This document shows positions 1-5,910 of a stretch of DNA of 6,965 bases, in pieces. Origin of the DNA: JAQUPP01 sp041649955 (GTDB lineage Bacteria > Patescibacteriota > Patescibacteriia > UBA2591 > JAQUPP01). Position numbers and translations under genes: made by a program. How positions within the stretch are numbered: the first letter of the stretch is position 1; every line of letters begins with the position of its first letter. Below the pieces are notes generated by a model. That model was not told where the DNA came from, did no database searches, and saw only the letters and a program-made list of their open reading frames with translations. Location of the stretch: the NCBI GenBank assembly GCA_041649955.1, contig JBAZMD010000030.1, forward strand, positions 1 through 6,965, given 5' to 3'.

Positions 1-141
1 TAATTTCTAATTTCTAATTTCTAAACAATATTTAAATCCCAAATTTCAAACTGTTTATAATTTGAGTTTTAGAATTTTGAATTTGTTTAGGATTTAGGGC
101 TTCGGATTTAGGATTTTTAAAATTATAAAATGTAAGATTAT
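1..141. repeat. Low-complexity AT-rich spacer with short tandem repeats
   Basis: The window opens with three copies of the 7-mer TAATTTC (1-21). A loose inverted pair of AAATCC/AAATTTCAAA-like strings follows (about 34-95), and the 9-mer GGATTTAGG occurs twice (90-98 and 104-112). No coding frame is visible. A TATAAT string at 56-61 and TATAAA at 125-130 resemble -10 boxes, but neither has a convincing -35 box, so the promoter of the following gene is not assigned. Simple arrays of this kind are common between genes in Patescibacteria. Confidence 0.6.
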
Positions 142-1452
142 ATGAGAAGTAACAATAAACAATTTAAAAAATATAAATTATTTTTTATTTTAATTATTTT
201 GGCGTTTTTTTGGTTTTTAGCCGGACAAGCGGCCTTAGCCGATTGTTGTCTTTGTAATTCCGTCCGTTTGCAGGATTGTTTTTGCCGCGATTATCAGCCG
301 TCTATTACTGCTACTTGTACTTGTCCTTCTACGGATTATGATTTAGAAACTTGGGATAAAGGGGGATGTAAAGATTGGCCGTCATGCCACGCCTCAACCT
401 GTAAAATTATTTCTGAAGAAGATTACAATCAGCCTTCCAAAGAAGATATAAAAGAAGGAGAAAAAATTATAGAGAATGAAATTACTGTCCCAAAACTTCA
501 AGTTCAAATTCCCGGTTTTCAAGGATTTACTTCTGACAAAAGCAAAATAGTCAGTGAAGAAAATGGCCAAAAAAGTTATTCCTTTCCTTGGATTGGCGAA
601 TATCTTATAGCTCTTTACAAATGGGCGATCAGATTAATCGCCGCTTTGGCCGTGGTGATGATTATGTGGGCCGGAGTGGAATGGATGGTCGCCGGAGGCA
701 ATAGCAGCCAAATTTCCGATGCCAAAGAACGAATCAGGGGATCTCTGTTTGGTTTAGTTTTATTATTGGGTATTAGTACTTTTTTAAGTTTTATAAATCC
801 AGAATTGACTTTTTTCAAACCGATTCAATTAGGGGTAATTAAAACAGTTGAGCTTGATGGAGAACTATCCGATACTGGTGCGGCTGATCAGTCGAGTTCT
901 GGTATATATTTTAAGCAATGCGATTCAAGTTGGGGAAATATGGCTTATACTCAAGGCGGAGCAGACTGTAATGTTTGCAGTTCTGGTTGCGGGCCAACCA
1001 GCGTGGCTATTGCTTTGGCTAATTTAGGAAAAGGTATCACGCCCAAAGATATTGCTCAATACGCTATTGAAATCGGAGCGAGAAATAATTGTAGCAATGG
1101 AACAAATGTTGCTTCTTTAGCTCCGGCAGCAGCTACAAAATGGGGGGTGAATAGCAAAACGATTACTACAATTGATGATGCTATAACAGAGTTGCGGCAA
1201 GGTCACTTTTTAATTACATCCATTAGGGCGGTTCCTATAGGCAATCAATGCACCAATTCTAAAATTTTTCCATGTGGAGGATGTTTCTGTAATGGTCACT
1301 ATGTTATCTTGTCTGGTATAAATGGAAATAATATTGATATTATTGACCCAAGTAGAAGAAACTTAACAACTCTGCCCATAGATAAATTATCATCTACTTA
1401 TAATAATGGCGGCTATTTAAGCCGGATACAATTTTTTTATTTATGGAAATAA
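142..1452 (+). CDS. Exported pilin-like two-helix membrane protein fused to a C39-like cysteine peptidase domain
   Basis: Product of 436 residues, probably anchored in the cytoplasmic membrane with its C-terminal domain outside. Residues 1-33 form a signal peptide or membrane anchor: basic start, hydrophobic stretch 13-32, possible cleavage after ALA33. Residues 35-87 hold ten cysteines, suggesting disulfides outside the cell. Two hydrophobic helices (about 155-182 and 200-218), joined by a short polar loop containing AKERIRG, resemble the type IV secretion pilin-like (TrbC/VirB2-like) domain frequent in Patescibacteria. Residues 254-436 resemble the peptidase C39-like fold, with a candidate triad of Cys283 (SGCGPTS), His386 (GHYVIL) and Asp402 (IDPS). 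This domain has nine cysteines. The ATG at 130 is in frame but followed at once by TAA, so 142 is the start; no Shine-Dalgarno is seen. A bacteriocin-processing or wall-peptide role is possible but unproven. The domain calls are by motif recognition only. Confidence 0.8.
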   Translation: MRSNNKQFKKYKLFFILIILAFFWFLAGQAALADCCLCNSVRLQDCFCRDYQPSITATCTCPSTDYDLETWDKGGCKDWPSCHASTCKIISEEDYNQPSKEDIKEGEKIIENEITVPKLQVQIPGFQGFTSDKSKIVSEENGQKSYSFPWIGEYLIALYKWAIRLIAALAVVMIMWAGVEWMVAGGNSSQISDAKERIRGSLFGLVLLLGISTFLSFINPELTFFKPIQLGVIKTVELDGELSDTGAADQSSSGIYFKQCDSSWGNMAYTQGGADCNVCSSGCGPTSVAIALANLGKGITPKDIAQYAIEIGARNNCSNGTNVASLAPAAATKWGVNSKTITTIDDAITELRQGHFLITSIRAVPIGNQCTNSKIFPCGGCFCNGHYVILSGINGNNIDIIDPSRRNLTTLPIDKLSSTYNNGGYLSRIQFFYLWK

Positions 1453-1491
1453 TAAAAAAATGTATAAGTCGGCTAATGTAAATCCGCGATC

Positions 1492-1523
1492 AACTATTTA
1501 ACCATGTAACCGATCAACCAACC
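1492..1523. repeat. Four degenerate 8-bp tandem repeats before radA
   Basis: Four consecutive 8-mers read AACTATTT, AACCATGT, AACCGATC and AACCAACC, ending three bases before the radA start codon. They fill most of the 74-bp gap between the two plus-strand genes. No terminator is visible in the gap, so radA may be co-transcribed with the gene before it. Confidence 0.5.
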
Positions 1524-1526
1524 TTT

Positions 1527-2876
1527 ATGTCTCAAAATAAAACAATTTATGCCTGTTCAAAATGCGGATCTCAATTTCCAAAATGGTTGGGACAATGTTC
1601 GGAATGCGGCGCTTGGGGAACAATTTCGGAAACTGTTCAAAATAATTCTCCGCGCAAAAATTTTACAACGACAAAAGCAGGTGAAGTTATTGAATTCAGC
1701 GCTATTAAAAGCCAAAATTTTTCAAGATTTAAAACAGGCATTGAAGAATTGGATAGAGTTTTGGGCGGCGGTCTGGTACCGGGTTCTCTGATTCTTTTGG
1801 GTGGCGCGCCGGGCATCGGCAAATCAACTTTAGTTTTGCAAATCGTTCATTCTTTATCCAATGATTCGGTTTTGTATGTCAGCGGTGAAGAATCGGCCGA
1901 GCAAGTAAAATTGCGATTGGAAAGAATCGGAGTTTCGGAAAATAATTTAAAATTTTTCGGCGATACTGACGTGGATGTCATTTGCGCCACGATTGAAAAA
2001 CATAAGCCTAAAATAGCGGTGGTTGACTCAATCCAGACGGTTTCTTCTTCGGATGTTGATTCAGAAGCGGGCAGCGTCAATCAAATTCGCGCCTCAACCG
2101 CCAAGCTGATGGAAGTCGGAAAAAAAACGCAAACAACTATTTTTATTGTCGGCCATATCACCAAGCAAGGTTCAGTTGCCGGCCCAAAAACTTTGGAACA
2201 CTTGGTTGATGTTGTCTTATATCTTGAAGGCGATTCGCATCACCATTTTCGTTTCTTGAGATCTTATAAAAATCGTTTCGGTTCAACCAATGAAGTCGGA
2301 GTTTTTGAAATGAAAAAGCAGGGATTGGTGGAAATTAAAAATCCTTCCGAAGTTTTTTTGGCCAATCGAAATTCTCAAGTTATCAGCGGCTCGGTAATCG
2401 CGGCCATTATGGAAGGCGTCCGCCCGTTTTTAATAGAAGTTCAAGCGCTTGTTTCAAAAACTAATTTCGGCTATCCGCAAAGAAAAAGTACGGGCTTTGA
2501 TTTTAACCGCTTGCAGCTTTTAGTCGCGGTTTTAACCAAGCGATGCGGCCTTAGATTGGAAAATCAAGATATTCATATTAATATTGTCGGCGGATTGGAA
2601 ATTTCCGAACCGGCCGCGGATTTGGCCGTAGCCATGGCTATTGCTTCCGCTTTTTACAACAAGCCGATTGACGCTAAAACTTTATTTTTCGGCGAAGTCG
2701 GTCTGGCCGGCGAATTAAGAAATGTTTCTTGGCCGGAAAAAAGAATTAAAGAAGCGGAAAAATTGGGTTTTGAAAAAATCGTGATGTCAAAAGAAAAATT
2801 TTTGGATTTTCAGCCCAAAATAAAAATTATTCAGGAAGAAAATTTGAGCCAAGCGATAAAAGTCGTGTTGGGATAA
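1527..2876 (+). CDS. radA: DNA repair protein RadA (Sms)
   Basis: A 449-residue RecA-related ATPase that promotes branch migration and processing of recombination intermediates in the cytoplasm. Domains in order: a C4 zinc finger (Cys10, Cys13, Cys24, Cys27); the RecA-like ATPase core with Walker A GAPGIGKS (93-100) and Walker B-like VVDSIQT around Asp167; the RadA-specific KNRFG motif (248-252); and a C-terminal Lon-protease-like domain (about 270-449). In that last domain the Lon catalytic serine region reads EPAADLAVA, as expected for non-proteolytic RadA. The length is normal and all signature motifs are intact, so the gene should be functional. The ATG at 1527 lies 10 codons before the first zinc-finger cysteine, which fits the family start; no Shine-Dalgarno precedes it. 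The gene converges with recG, which acts on the same class of DNA substrates. Confidence 0.97.
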   Translation: MSQNKTIYACSKCGSQFPKWLGQCSECGAWGTISETVQNNSPRKNFTTTKAGEVIEFSAIKSQNFSRFKTGIEELDRVLGGGLVPGSLILLGGAPGIGKSTLVLQIVHSLSNDSVLYVSGEESAEQVKLRLERIGVSENNLKFFGDTDVDVICATIEKHKPKIAVVDSIQTVSSSDVDSEAGSVNQIRASTAKLMEVGKKTQTTIFIVGHITKQGSVAGPKTLEHLVDVVLYLEGDSHHHFRFLRSYKNRFGSTNEVGVFEMKKQGLVEIKNPSEVFLANRNSQVISGSVIAAIMEGVRPFLIEVQALVSKTNFGYPQRKSTGFDFNRLQLLVAVLTKRCGLRLENQDIHINIVGGLEISEPAADLAVAMAIASAFYNKPIDAKTLFFGEVGLAGELRNVSWPEKRIKEAEKLGFEKIVMSKEKFLDFQPKIKIIQEENLSQAIKVVLG

Positions 2877-2880
2877 TATC

Positions 2881-2927
2881 AAATAAATAAAAAAAGACTT
2901 GTTAAACAAGTCTTTTTTTATTTATTT
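2881..2927. terminator. Bidirectional intrinsic terminator between radA and recG
   Basis: A perfect 21-bp inverted repeat (2881-2901 with 2907-2927) surrounds a 5-nt TTAAA loop. The core stem is GACTTG/CAAGTC, and the outer part is a run of A on one side and T on the other. On either strand it therefore gives a hairpin followed by a U tract. Its position, just after the radA stop and just before the recG stop on the other strand, fits termination of both converging transcripts. Confidence 0.92.
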
Positions 2928-2953
2928 TTTTTCGTGCGACTAACCCGAGTAAT

Positions 2954-5587
2954 CTACTCCAAATGAGCTGTTTGAGCAAATTGGCTTATTTTATTTTGCA
3001 GCAAAGGATAAGTTTTTAAACTGTTGTCTTTATTGAAAACTTTATCGGCCGCTTCTTGAGCTTCTTTTAAAATAACAACATCGGAGAGGCGCGCGATTTT
3101 CAGATCAGTGAAAAATCCGGCTTGGCTGGTGCCGAAAACCTCGCCCGGTCCGCGCATTTCCAAATCCATTTCCGCCAATTCAAAGCCATTTTGAGCGGTA
3201 ATCAGGGCCTTTAATCTTTGTTTTGCTTTTTCGCCTTCATTTTCCAAAAATAGAAAACAATGAGATTGATGTTCGGCTCGGCCGATTCTGCCGCGCAATT
3301 GGTAAAGCTGAGCCAGTCCGAATCTTTCCGCTCCTTCAACAATCATTACTGAGGCGTTGGGTATGTCAATTCCCACTTCAATCACGGTCGTGGAAATTAA
3401 AATATTGATTTTATTTTGATCAAATTTTTTCATTATTTCTTCTTTTTCTTTGGCTTTCATTCGGCCGTGGAGAAATCCTAAGGTTAAGTCAGGGAATATT
3501 TTTTCCGATAATTTTTTATATTCTTCTTTGACTGATTTTACGCCCAGCTGATCAGATTGGTCAATTAAAGGGCAAATAACGAAGATTTGACGGCCATTTT
3601 TTATTTCTTCGCGGATAAATTTATAAATTTTTTCCGTTTCATCAGGTTTGACAATGCTGGTTAAAACTTTTTTTCTGCCCGGCGGCATTTCGTCAATAAT
3701 GGATAAATCCAAATCGCCATAAAGAGTCAAAGCGACTGAGCGGGGAATCGGCGTGGCGGTCATTGATAAAAAATGCGGCATCAACACGGACTGACGCAGA
3801 CTGGACACTGACTTACGCTGACCTTCCGTGTGATTTTGTGTTTCGTCAGCGTTGGTCGGTATTACGTGACCATGAATAGTTCTTTTTATTTGGATATCAT
3901 CTTTTCCAAAATTGACTAATAAGGCTAAATGATAATCACTACTTTTCAGATAATGCCAAATTTGTTCCGTTTCAAATTTGCCGATAGAAGGTAAAGCTTT
4001 TATTTCCACAATTATTTTATTATCGACAATAAAATCCGGTCTGTAAGTGCCTATTTTTTCATTATCGTATTGAATATTTATAATTTTTTCTTTTTCAAAT
4101 TTTAGATTATTTTTTTTAAATTCTTTCTCAATTGCTTTTTGATAGATATTTTCTTTATGACCCAAACCAAGTTCTTTTTTAACTTTAAACATTATTCCTC
4201 TAATTTGATAAGTTAAATTTTCGTATAACAGATTATTATTCTTTTTGTCCGTATCAGTCTGTGTTTTGTCTGCATTAGTCCGCGTAGATGTGTCCGTGCC
4301 AGTCCGTGTTTCGTCCGTGTTAGTCTGTGTCATGTCAGGATTAGTCTTTGCCAGAAACGCGGCTCTTTGCGCTACGCCGAAACGGTGCTGTTCGTCAATA
4401 ATTGTCATGGCCAAATTTTTGAATTTTACCTTTTCTTGAATTAAAGAATGAGTGCCGATAATCAATTTTATTTTTCCGGAAGATATTTCTTCGTAAATTT
4501 TTACTTTTTTATTTTTTTCTCCGCCAGCTGGCGGATTGATTTTAACGTTTTCGCGAGTCAAAAGTCCGATTTTAAAAGGATAATCTTTCAGCAGTTCGGT
4601 GATATTTTTAAAATGCTGTTCGGCCAAAATTTCCGTCGGAGCCATATAAGCCACCTGATAGCCGTTTAAAAGAACGTTTAAAATGGCCAAAACTCCGACA
4701 ATGGTTTTTCCGCTGCCCACGTCGCCTTCAAGAAGCCGGTTCATCGGCGCGCTTGTCTCCAAATTATTGATAATTTCCCAGCTGGACTTTCTCTGGGCAT
4801 CGGTTAATTTAAAAGGCAAATTGTCAACGAATTTTTTCGTTTCTTCCAATTTGAATTCAATTTTCGGCGCGACCAAACTTTTTATTTTTTGGCGGACCAA
4901 TTGATTGCGGGTTTGAATTAAAAACAATTCGTCAAATTTCAAGCGGTGAGCGGCTCGTTCCAGCCATTCTCTGTTTTGGGGAAAATGAATTTGTTCCAAA
5001 GCGAAAGTAGTGCTTGTTAAATTATATTTGCTTCTTATTTCTCTAGGCAGCCAATCTTCAATGTCTTGCGTCAAAGGAATGGTCTGGCGGATAAGATAGC
5101 GGAGTTGTTTTTGGCTTAAATTGACAGTGGCGGGATAAATCGGCACTAATCGGCCGGTGTGGATGGGATCTTTGCTGTTTACGATTTCGTATGACGGATT
5201 TAAAAATTGCATTCCGTAATAATCGTCAACATCTATTTTTCCGGCTAAATAAACTTCCAGTCCGGATCGCAAAATTTTTATTAAAAAAGGCTGGTTGAAC
5301 CAGACCACTTTGATAGAATCAGTTTTGTCCGAAATAATCGCCTCGGTAATGACCATTTTTTTTCGCGGTGAACGGTGATTGGCAATTAAGCTTATTTTTC
5401 CCTTGATCGTGCCGGATTTTTTTGTTTTCAATTCGGCAATGGTTAAAATTTTGCTGTAATCATCATAGCGAAAAGGAAAATGATACAGCAAATCCTCAGC
5501 CGTTTGAATTTTTAATTTTTCCAAACGGTTTAGGGTTGTTTTGCTCGCCGAAGTCAATTCACTTAATGGTGTTTTGAGATTAGGCAT
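2954..5587 (-). CDS. recG: ATP-dependent DNA helicase RecG, with an in-frame GxxExxY nuclease-domain insert
   Basis: An 877-residue superfamily 2 helicase that remodels stalled forks and branched DNA. The OB-fold wedge domain lies at about 55-140. Helicase motifs are Walker A GDVGSGKT (288-295), motif Ia PTEILAEQH (317-325), GTH (378-380), DEQH (398-401), TATPIPR (610-616), the motif V region TTVIEVGIDIP (733-743) and QLRGRIGR (763-770). The RecG C-terminal segment with MRGPGE follows at about 801-824. The usual length is about 690 residues; the excess is an insert of about 188 residues (about 415-602) between motifs II and III. No stop or frameshift is seen, and removing the insert joins AFLAK to MPHFLSMTATPIPR, normal RecG sequence. 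A small PPAGG insertion sits at 352-356. The ATG at 5587 lies about 12 nt after the predicted transcription start, with no Shine-Dalgarno. Whether the interrupted helicase works is unknown. Confidence 0.95.
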   Translation of the reverse strand: MPNLKTPLSELTSASKTTLNRLEKLKIQTAEDLLYHFPFRYDDYSKILTIAELKTKKSGTIKGKISLIANHRSPRKKMVITEAIISDKTDSIKVVWFNQPFLIKILRSGLEVYLAGKIDVDDYYGMQFLNPSYEIVNSKDPIHTGRLVPIYPATVNLSQKQLRYLIRQTIPLTQDIEDWLPREIRSKYNLTSTTFALEQIHFPQNREWLERAAHRLKFDELFLIQTRNQLVRQKIKSLVAPKIEFKLEETKKFVDNLPFKLTDAQRKSSWEIINNLETSAPMNRLLEGDVGSGKTIVGVLAILNVLLNGYQVAYMAPTEILAEQHFKNITELLKDYPFKIGLLTRENVKINPPAGGEKNKKVKIYEEISSGKIKLIIGTHSLIQEKVKFKNLAMTIIDEQHRFGVAQRAAFLAKTNPDMTQTNTDETRTGTDTSTRTNADKTQTDTDKKNNNLLYENLTYQIRGIMFKVKKELGLGHKENIYQKAIEKEFKKNNLKFEKEKIINIQYDNEKIGTYRPDFIVDNKIIVEIKALPSIGKFETEQIWHYLKSSDYHLALLVNFGKDDIQIKRTIHGHVIPTNADETQNHTEGQRKSVSSLRQSVLMPHFLSMTATPIPRSVALTLYGDLDLSIIDEMPPGRKKVLTSIVKPDETEKIYKFIREEIKNGRQIFVICPLIDQSDQLGVKSVKEEYKKLSEKIFPDLTLGFLHGRMKAKEKEEIMKKFDQNKINILISTTVIEVGIDIPNASVMIVEGAERFGLAQLYQLRGRIGRAEHQSHCFLFLENEGEKAKQRLKALITAQNGFELAEMDLEMRGPGEVFGTSQAGFFTDLKIARLSDVVILKEAQEAADKVFNKDNSLKTYPLLQNKISQFAQTAHLE
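3783..3856 (-). repeat. Downstream repeat arm of the recG insert, with both orientations
   Basis: The inner part (3835-3856) is a direct copy of the other arm at 4258-4279, matching at 17 of 22 positions; it encodes TNADETQ, as against TNADKTQ on the other side. The outer part (3783-3822) has the same units turned round, including AACACGGACTG. Within this arm ACGCTGAC (3815-3822) can pair with GTCAGCGT (3845-3852), giving a possible hairpin. The two outer ends of the insert are therefore inverted relative to each other. Confidence 0.65.
3863..4231 (-). other. GxxExxY-family PD-(D/E)XK nuclease-like domain (RecG residues 453-575)
   Basis: The domain starts at LLYENLTYQIRG, as stand-alone GxxExxY proteins usually do near their N-terminus. 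The name-giving motif is Gly476, Glu479 and Tyr482. The nuclease-like core is Asp518 (RPDF) with Glu528 and Lys530 (VEIK), plus a QxxxY motif at Gln542 and Tyr546. The core residues are therefore all present, so the domain may be catalytically competent. No start codon lies at its normal beginning; the first internal ATG is at codon 466, inside the domain. It is thus more likely translated as part of RecG than separately. The biochemical role of the family is not established. Confidence 0.75.
4247..4350 (-). repeat. Upstream repeat arm of the recG insert (heptapeptide-coding repeats)
   Basis: Read on the minus strand, the arm is built from degenerate 12-bp units such as ACTAACACGGAC and 9-bp units such as GAAACACGG. 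Together these give a period near 21 bp. Translated in the recG frame they give TNPDMTQ, TNTDETR, TGTDTSTR, TNADKTQ and TDTDK (residues 415-448). Every unit is a multiple of three, so changes in copy number keep the helicase in frame. The peptide is hydrophilic and low-complexity, which would suit a flexible linker. Confidence 0.75.
4520..4535. repeat. Perfect 16-bp palindrome inside recG
   Basis: TCCGCCAGCTGGCGGA is a perfect palindrome, GC-rich in an AT-rich gene. In the recG frame it encodes PPAGG (residues 352-356), in the loop between motif Ia and the GTH motif where RecG proteins vary in length. It may be one copy of a dispersed palindromic element; only one copy lies in this window, so this cannot be shown here. 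Confidence 0.6.
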
Positions 5588-5606
5588 AATTTCAAATTAT
5601 TATAAT

Positions 5607-5635
5607 ATTATAATACAAATTTGATTTTTTGGCAA
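5607..5635 (-). promoter_or_regulatory. Sigma70-type promoter of recG
   Basis: On the minus strand TTGCCA (5635-5630) is followed after 17 bp by a perfect TATAAT (5612-5607). Transcription would start near 5600, leaving a leader of about 12 nt before the recG ATG at 5587. The leader has no Shine-Dalgarno, so recG is probably translated from a near-leaderless message. Confidence 0.85.
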
Positions 5636-5636
5636 G

Positions 5637-5750
5637 CCCTCACACCAAACTTAGCGCTTGATTTACGTATTACCAAAATTAGAAGGCGAAGCCGCTTCGC
5701 TTTCATTTTTATCTATTAAGAAAGTTTTACGTTGAGTTATGGTGTGGGGG
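5637..5750. repeat. Inverted-repeat unit of about 114 bp with an internal hairpin
   Basis: The left arm CCCTCACACCAAACT (5637-5651) and right arm AGTTATGGTGTGGGGG (5735-5750) are inverted copies, differing by one gap and one substitution. In the middle, 5682-5704 forms an 11-bp stem (one G-T pair) around a single C, with the perfect core GCGAAGC/GCTTCGC. No coding frame is seen. It could be a small non-autonomous mobile repeat or a structured RNA; nothing in it matches an RNA family I recognise. Confidence 0.45.
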
Positions 5751-5774
5751 CAACCTCCTATATTTTAGAGGTTG
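5751..5774. promoter_or_regulatory. Operator-like dyad overlapping a -35 box
   Basis: CAACCTC (5751-5757) and GAGGTTG (5768-5774) form a perfect 7-bp inverted repeat separated by 10 bp. The right half overlaps the first bases of the TTGACA box at 5772-5777. A repressor bound here would block that promoter. The helix-turn-helix protein encoded at 5911 is a possible ligand, which is inference only. Confidence 0.35.
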
Positions 5775-5799
5775 ACATTTAATTTTTTTTTGATAAAAT
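5772..5799 (+). promoter_or_regulatory. Sigma70-type promoter reading into the tRNA-like sequence and the HTH gene
   Basis: A perfect TTGACA (5772-5777) is followed after 16 bp by TAAAAT (5794-5799), giving a start near 5806. The transcript would include the tRNA-like segment and the gene at 5911, and could run on into the tRNA-Ser, since no terminator is seen before it. Confidence 0.7.
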
Positions 5800-5831
5800 A
5801 AAATGGTATTAAATCTGTTAATCCCGTTTAA

Positions 5832-5893
5832 AGCGGAGAGTTGCGCCGAACGGTAAGGCAGCGGTTTGTGAACCATTGACATTTGTGAGGTTC
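5832..5893 (+). pseudogene. Truncated tRNA-like sequence, His-like
   Basis: The D arm is canonical: GCC at 5845-5847, loop GAACGGTAA, GGC at 5857-5859, then A26. The anticodon region reads GCGGT, TTGTGAA, CCATT with GTG (His) at 5868-5870, but its stem pairs poorly in the standard 7-nt-loop register. TGAGG plus GTTC (5886-5893) looks like the first half of a T arm. After GTTC the sequence turns AT-rich: the second half of the T stem and the 3' acceptor strand complementary to AGCGGAG/GGAGAGT are absent. The segment therefore cannot fold into a full tRNA and looks like a 5' fragment or decayed copy. The His assignment is tentative. Confidence 0.5.
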
Positions 5894-5910
5894 TTTAATA
5901 AAATAGATTT

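Larger units (their letters stand above)
3782..4345 (-). mobile_element. GxxExxY nuclease cassette inserted in frame inside recG
   Basis: The roughly 564-bp segment has no counterpart in ordinary RecG proteins. It consists of a repeat arm (codons about 415-449), a GxxExxY domain (about 453-575) and a second repeat arm (about 578-602). Its length is a multiple of three and it adds no stop codon. Outer ends of the two arms share a perfect 11-bp inverted pair: AACACGGACTG at 3783-3793 and CAGTCCGTGTT at 4300-4310. No clean target-site duplication could be picked out, and the exact edges are uncertain by several bases. Calling it mobile is inference from the domain type, the repeat arms and the interruption of a conserved gene. 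Confidence 0.65.

Noticed and set aside
235..250. A lipoprotein signal (lipobox) at the end of the signal peptide of the first gene
   Set aside because: The sequence reads LADC; Asp directly before the Cys does not fit a lipobox, and cleavage after ALA fits better.
615..818. Short minus-strand frame opposite the pilin-like helices, with similar ones opposite radA (1637-1822, 1847-2080) and in another frame of radA (1549-1791)
   Set aside because: These overlap well-supported genes and show only the mirror composition of those genes.
3782..4345. An intein in RecG
   Set aside because: The junctions lack a Cys/Ser/Thr first residue with a His-Asn plus Cys/Ser/Thr end, no Hint-domain blocks are visible, and the domain present is GxxExxY rather than a homing-endonuclease block typical of inteins.
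3782..4345. A group I or II intron in recG
   Set aside because: The segment is open in the recG frame throughout, made of coding repeats and a protein domain, with no visible catalytic intron core.
4247..4350. A CRISPR array
   Set aside because: The units are 9-12 bp, degenerate and contiguous, with no unique spacers and no cas genes nearby.
4245..4439. A 64-codon plus-strand reading frame with a valine/serine-rich start
   Set aside because: It is the antisense reading of the repeat arm and recG; its composition comes from the repeat units and it has no upstream signals.
5682..5704. The central hairpin as a transcription terminator
   Set aside because: The following sequence is only loosely T-rich and no gene transcribed on the plus strand ends upstream of it; it fits better as part of the inverted-repeat unit.
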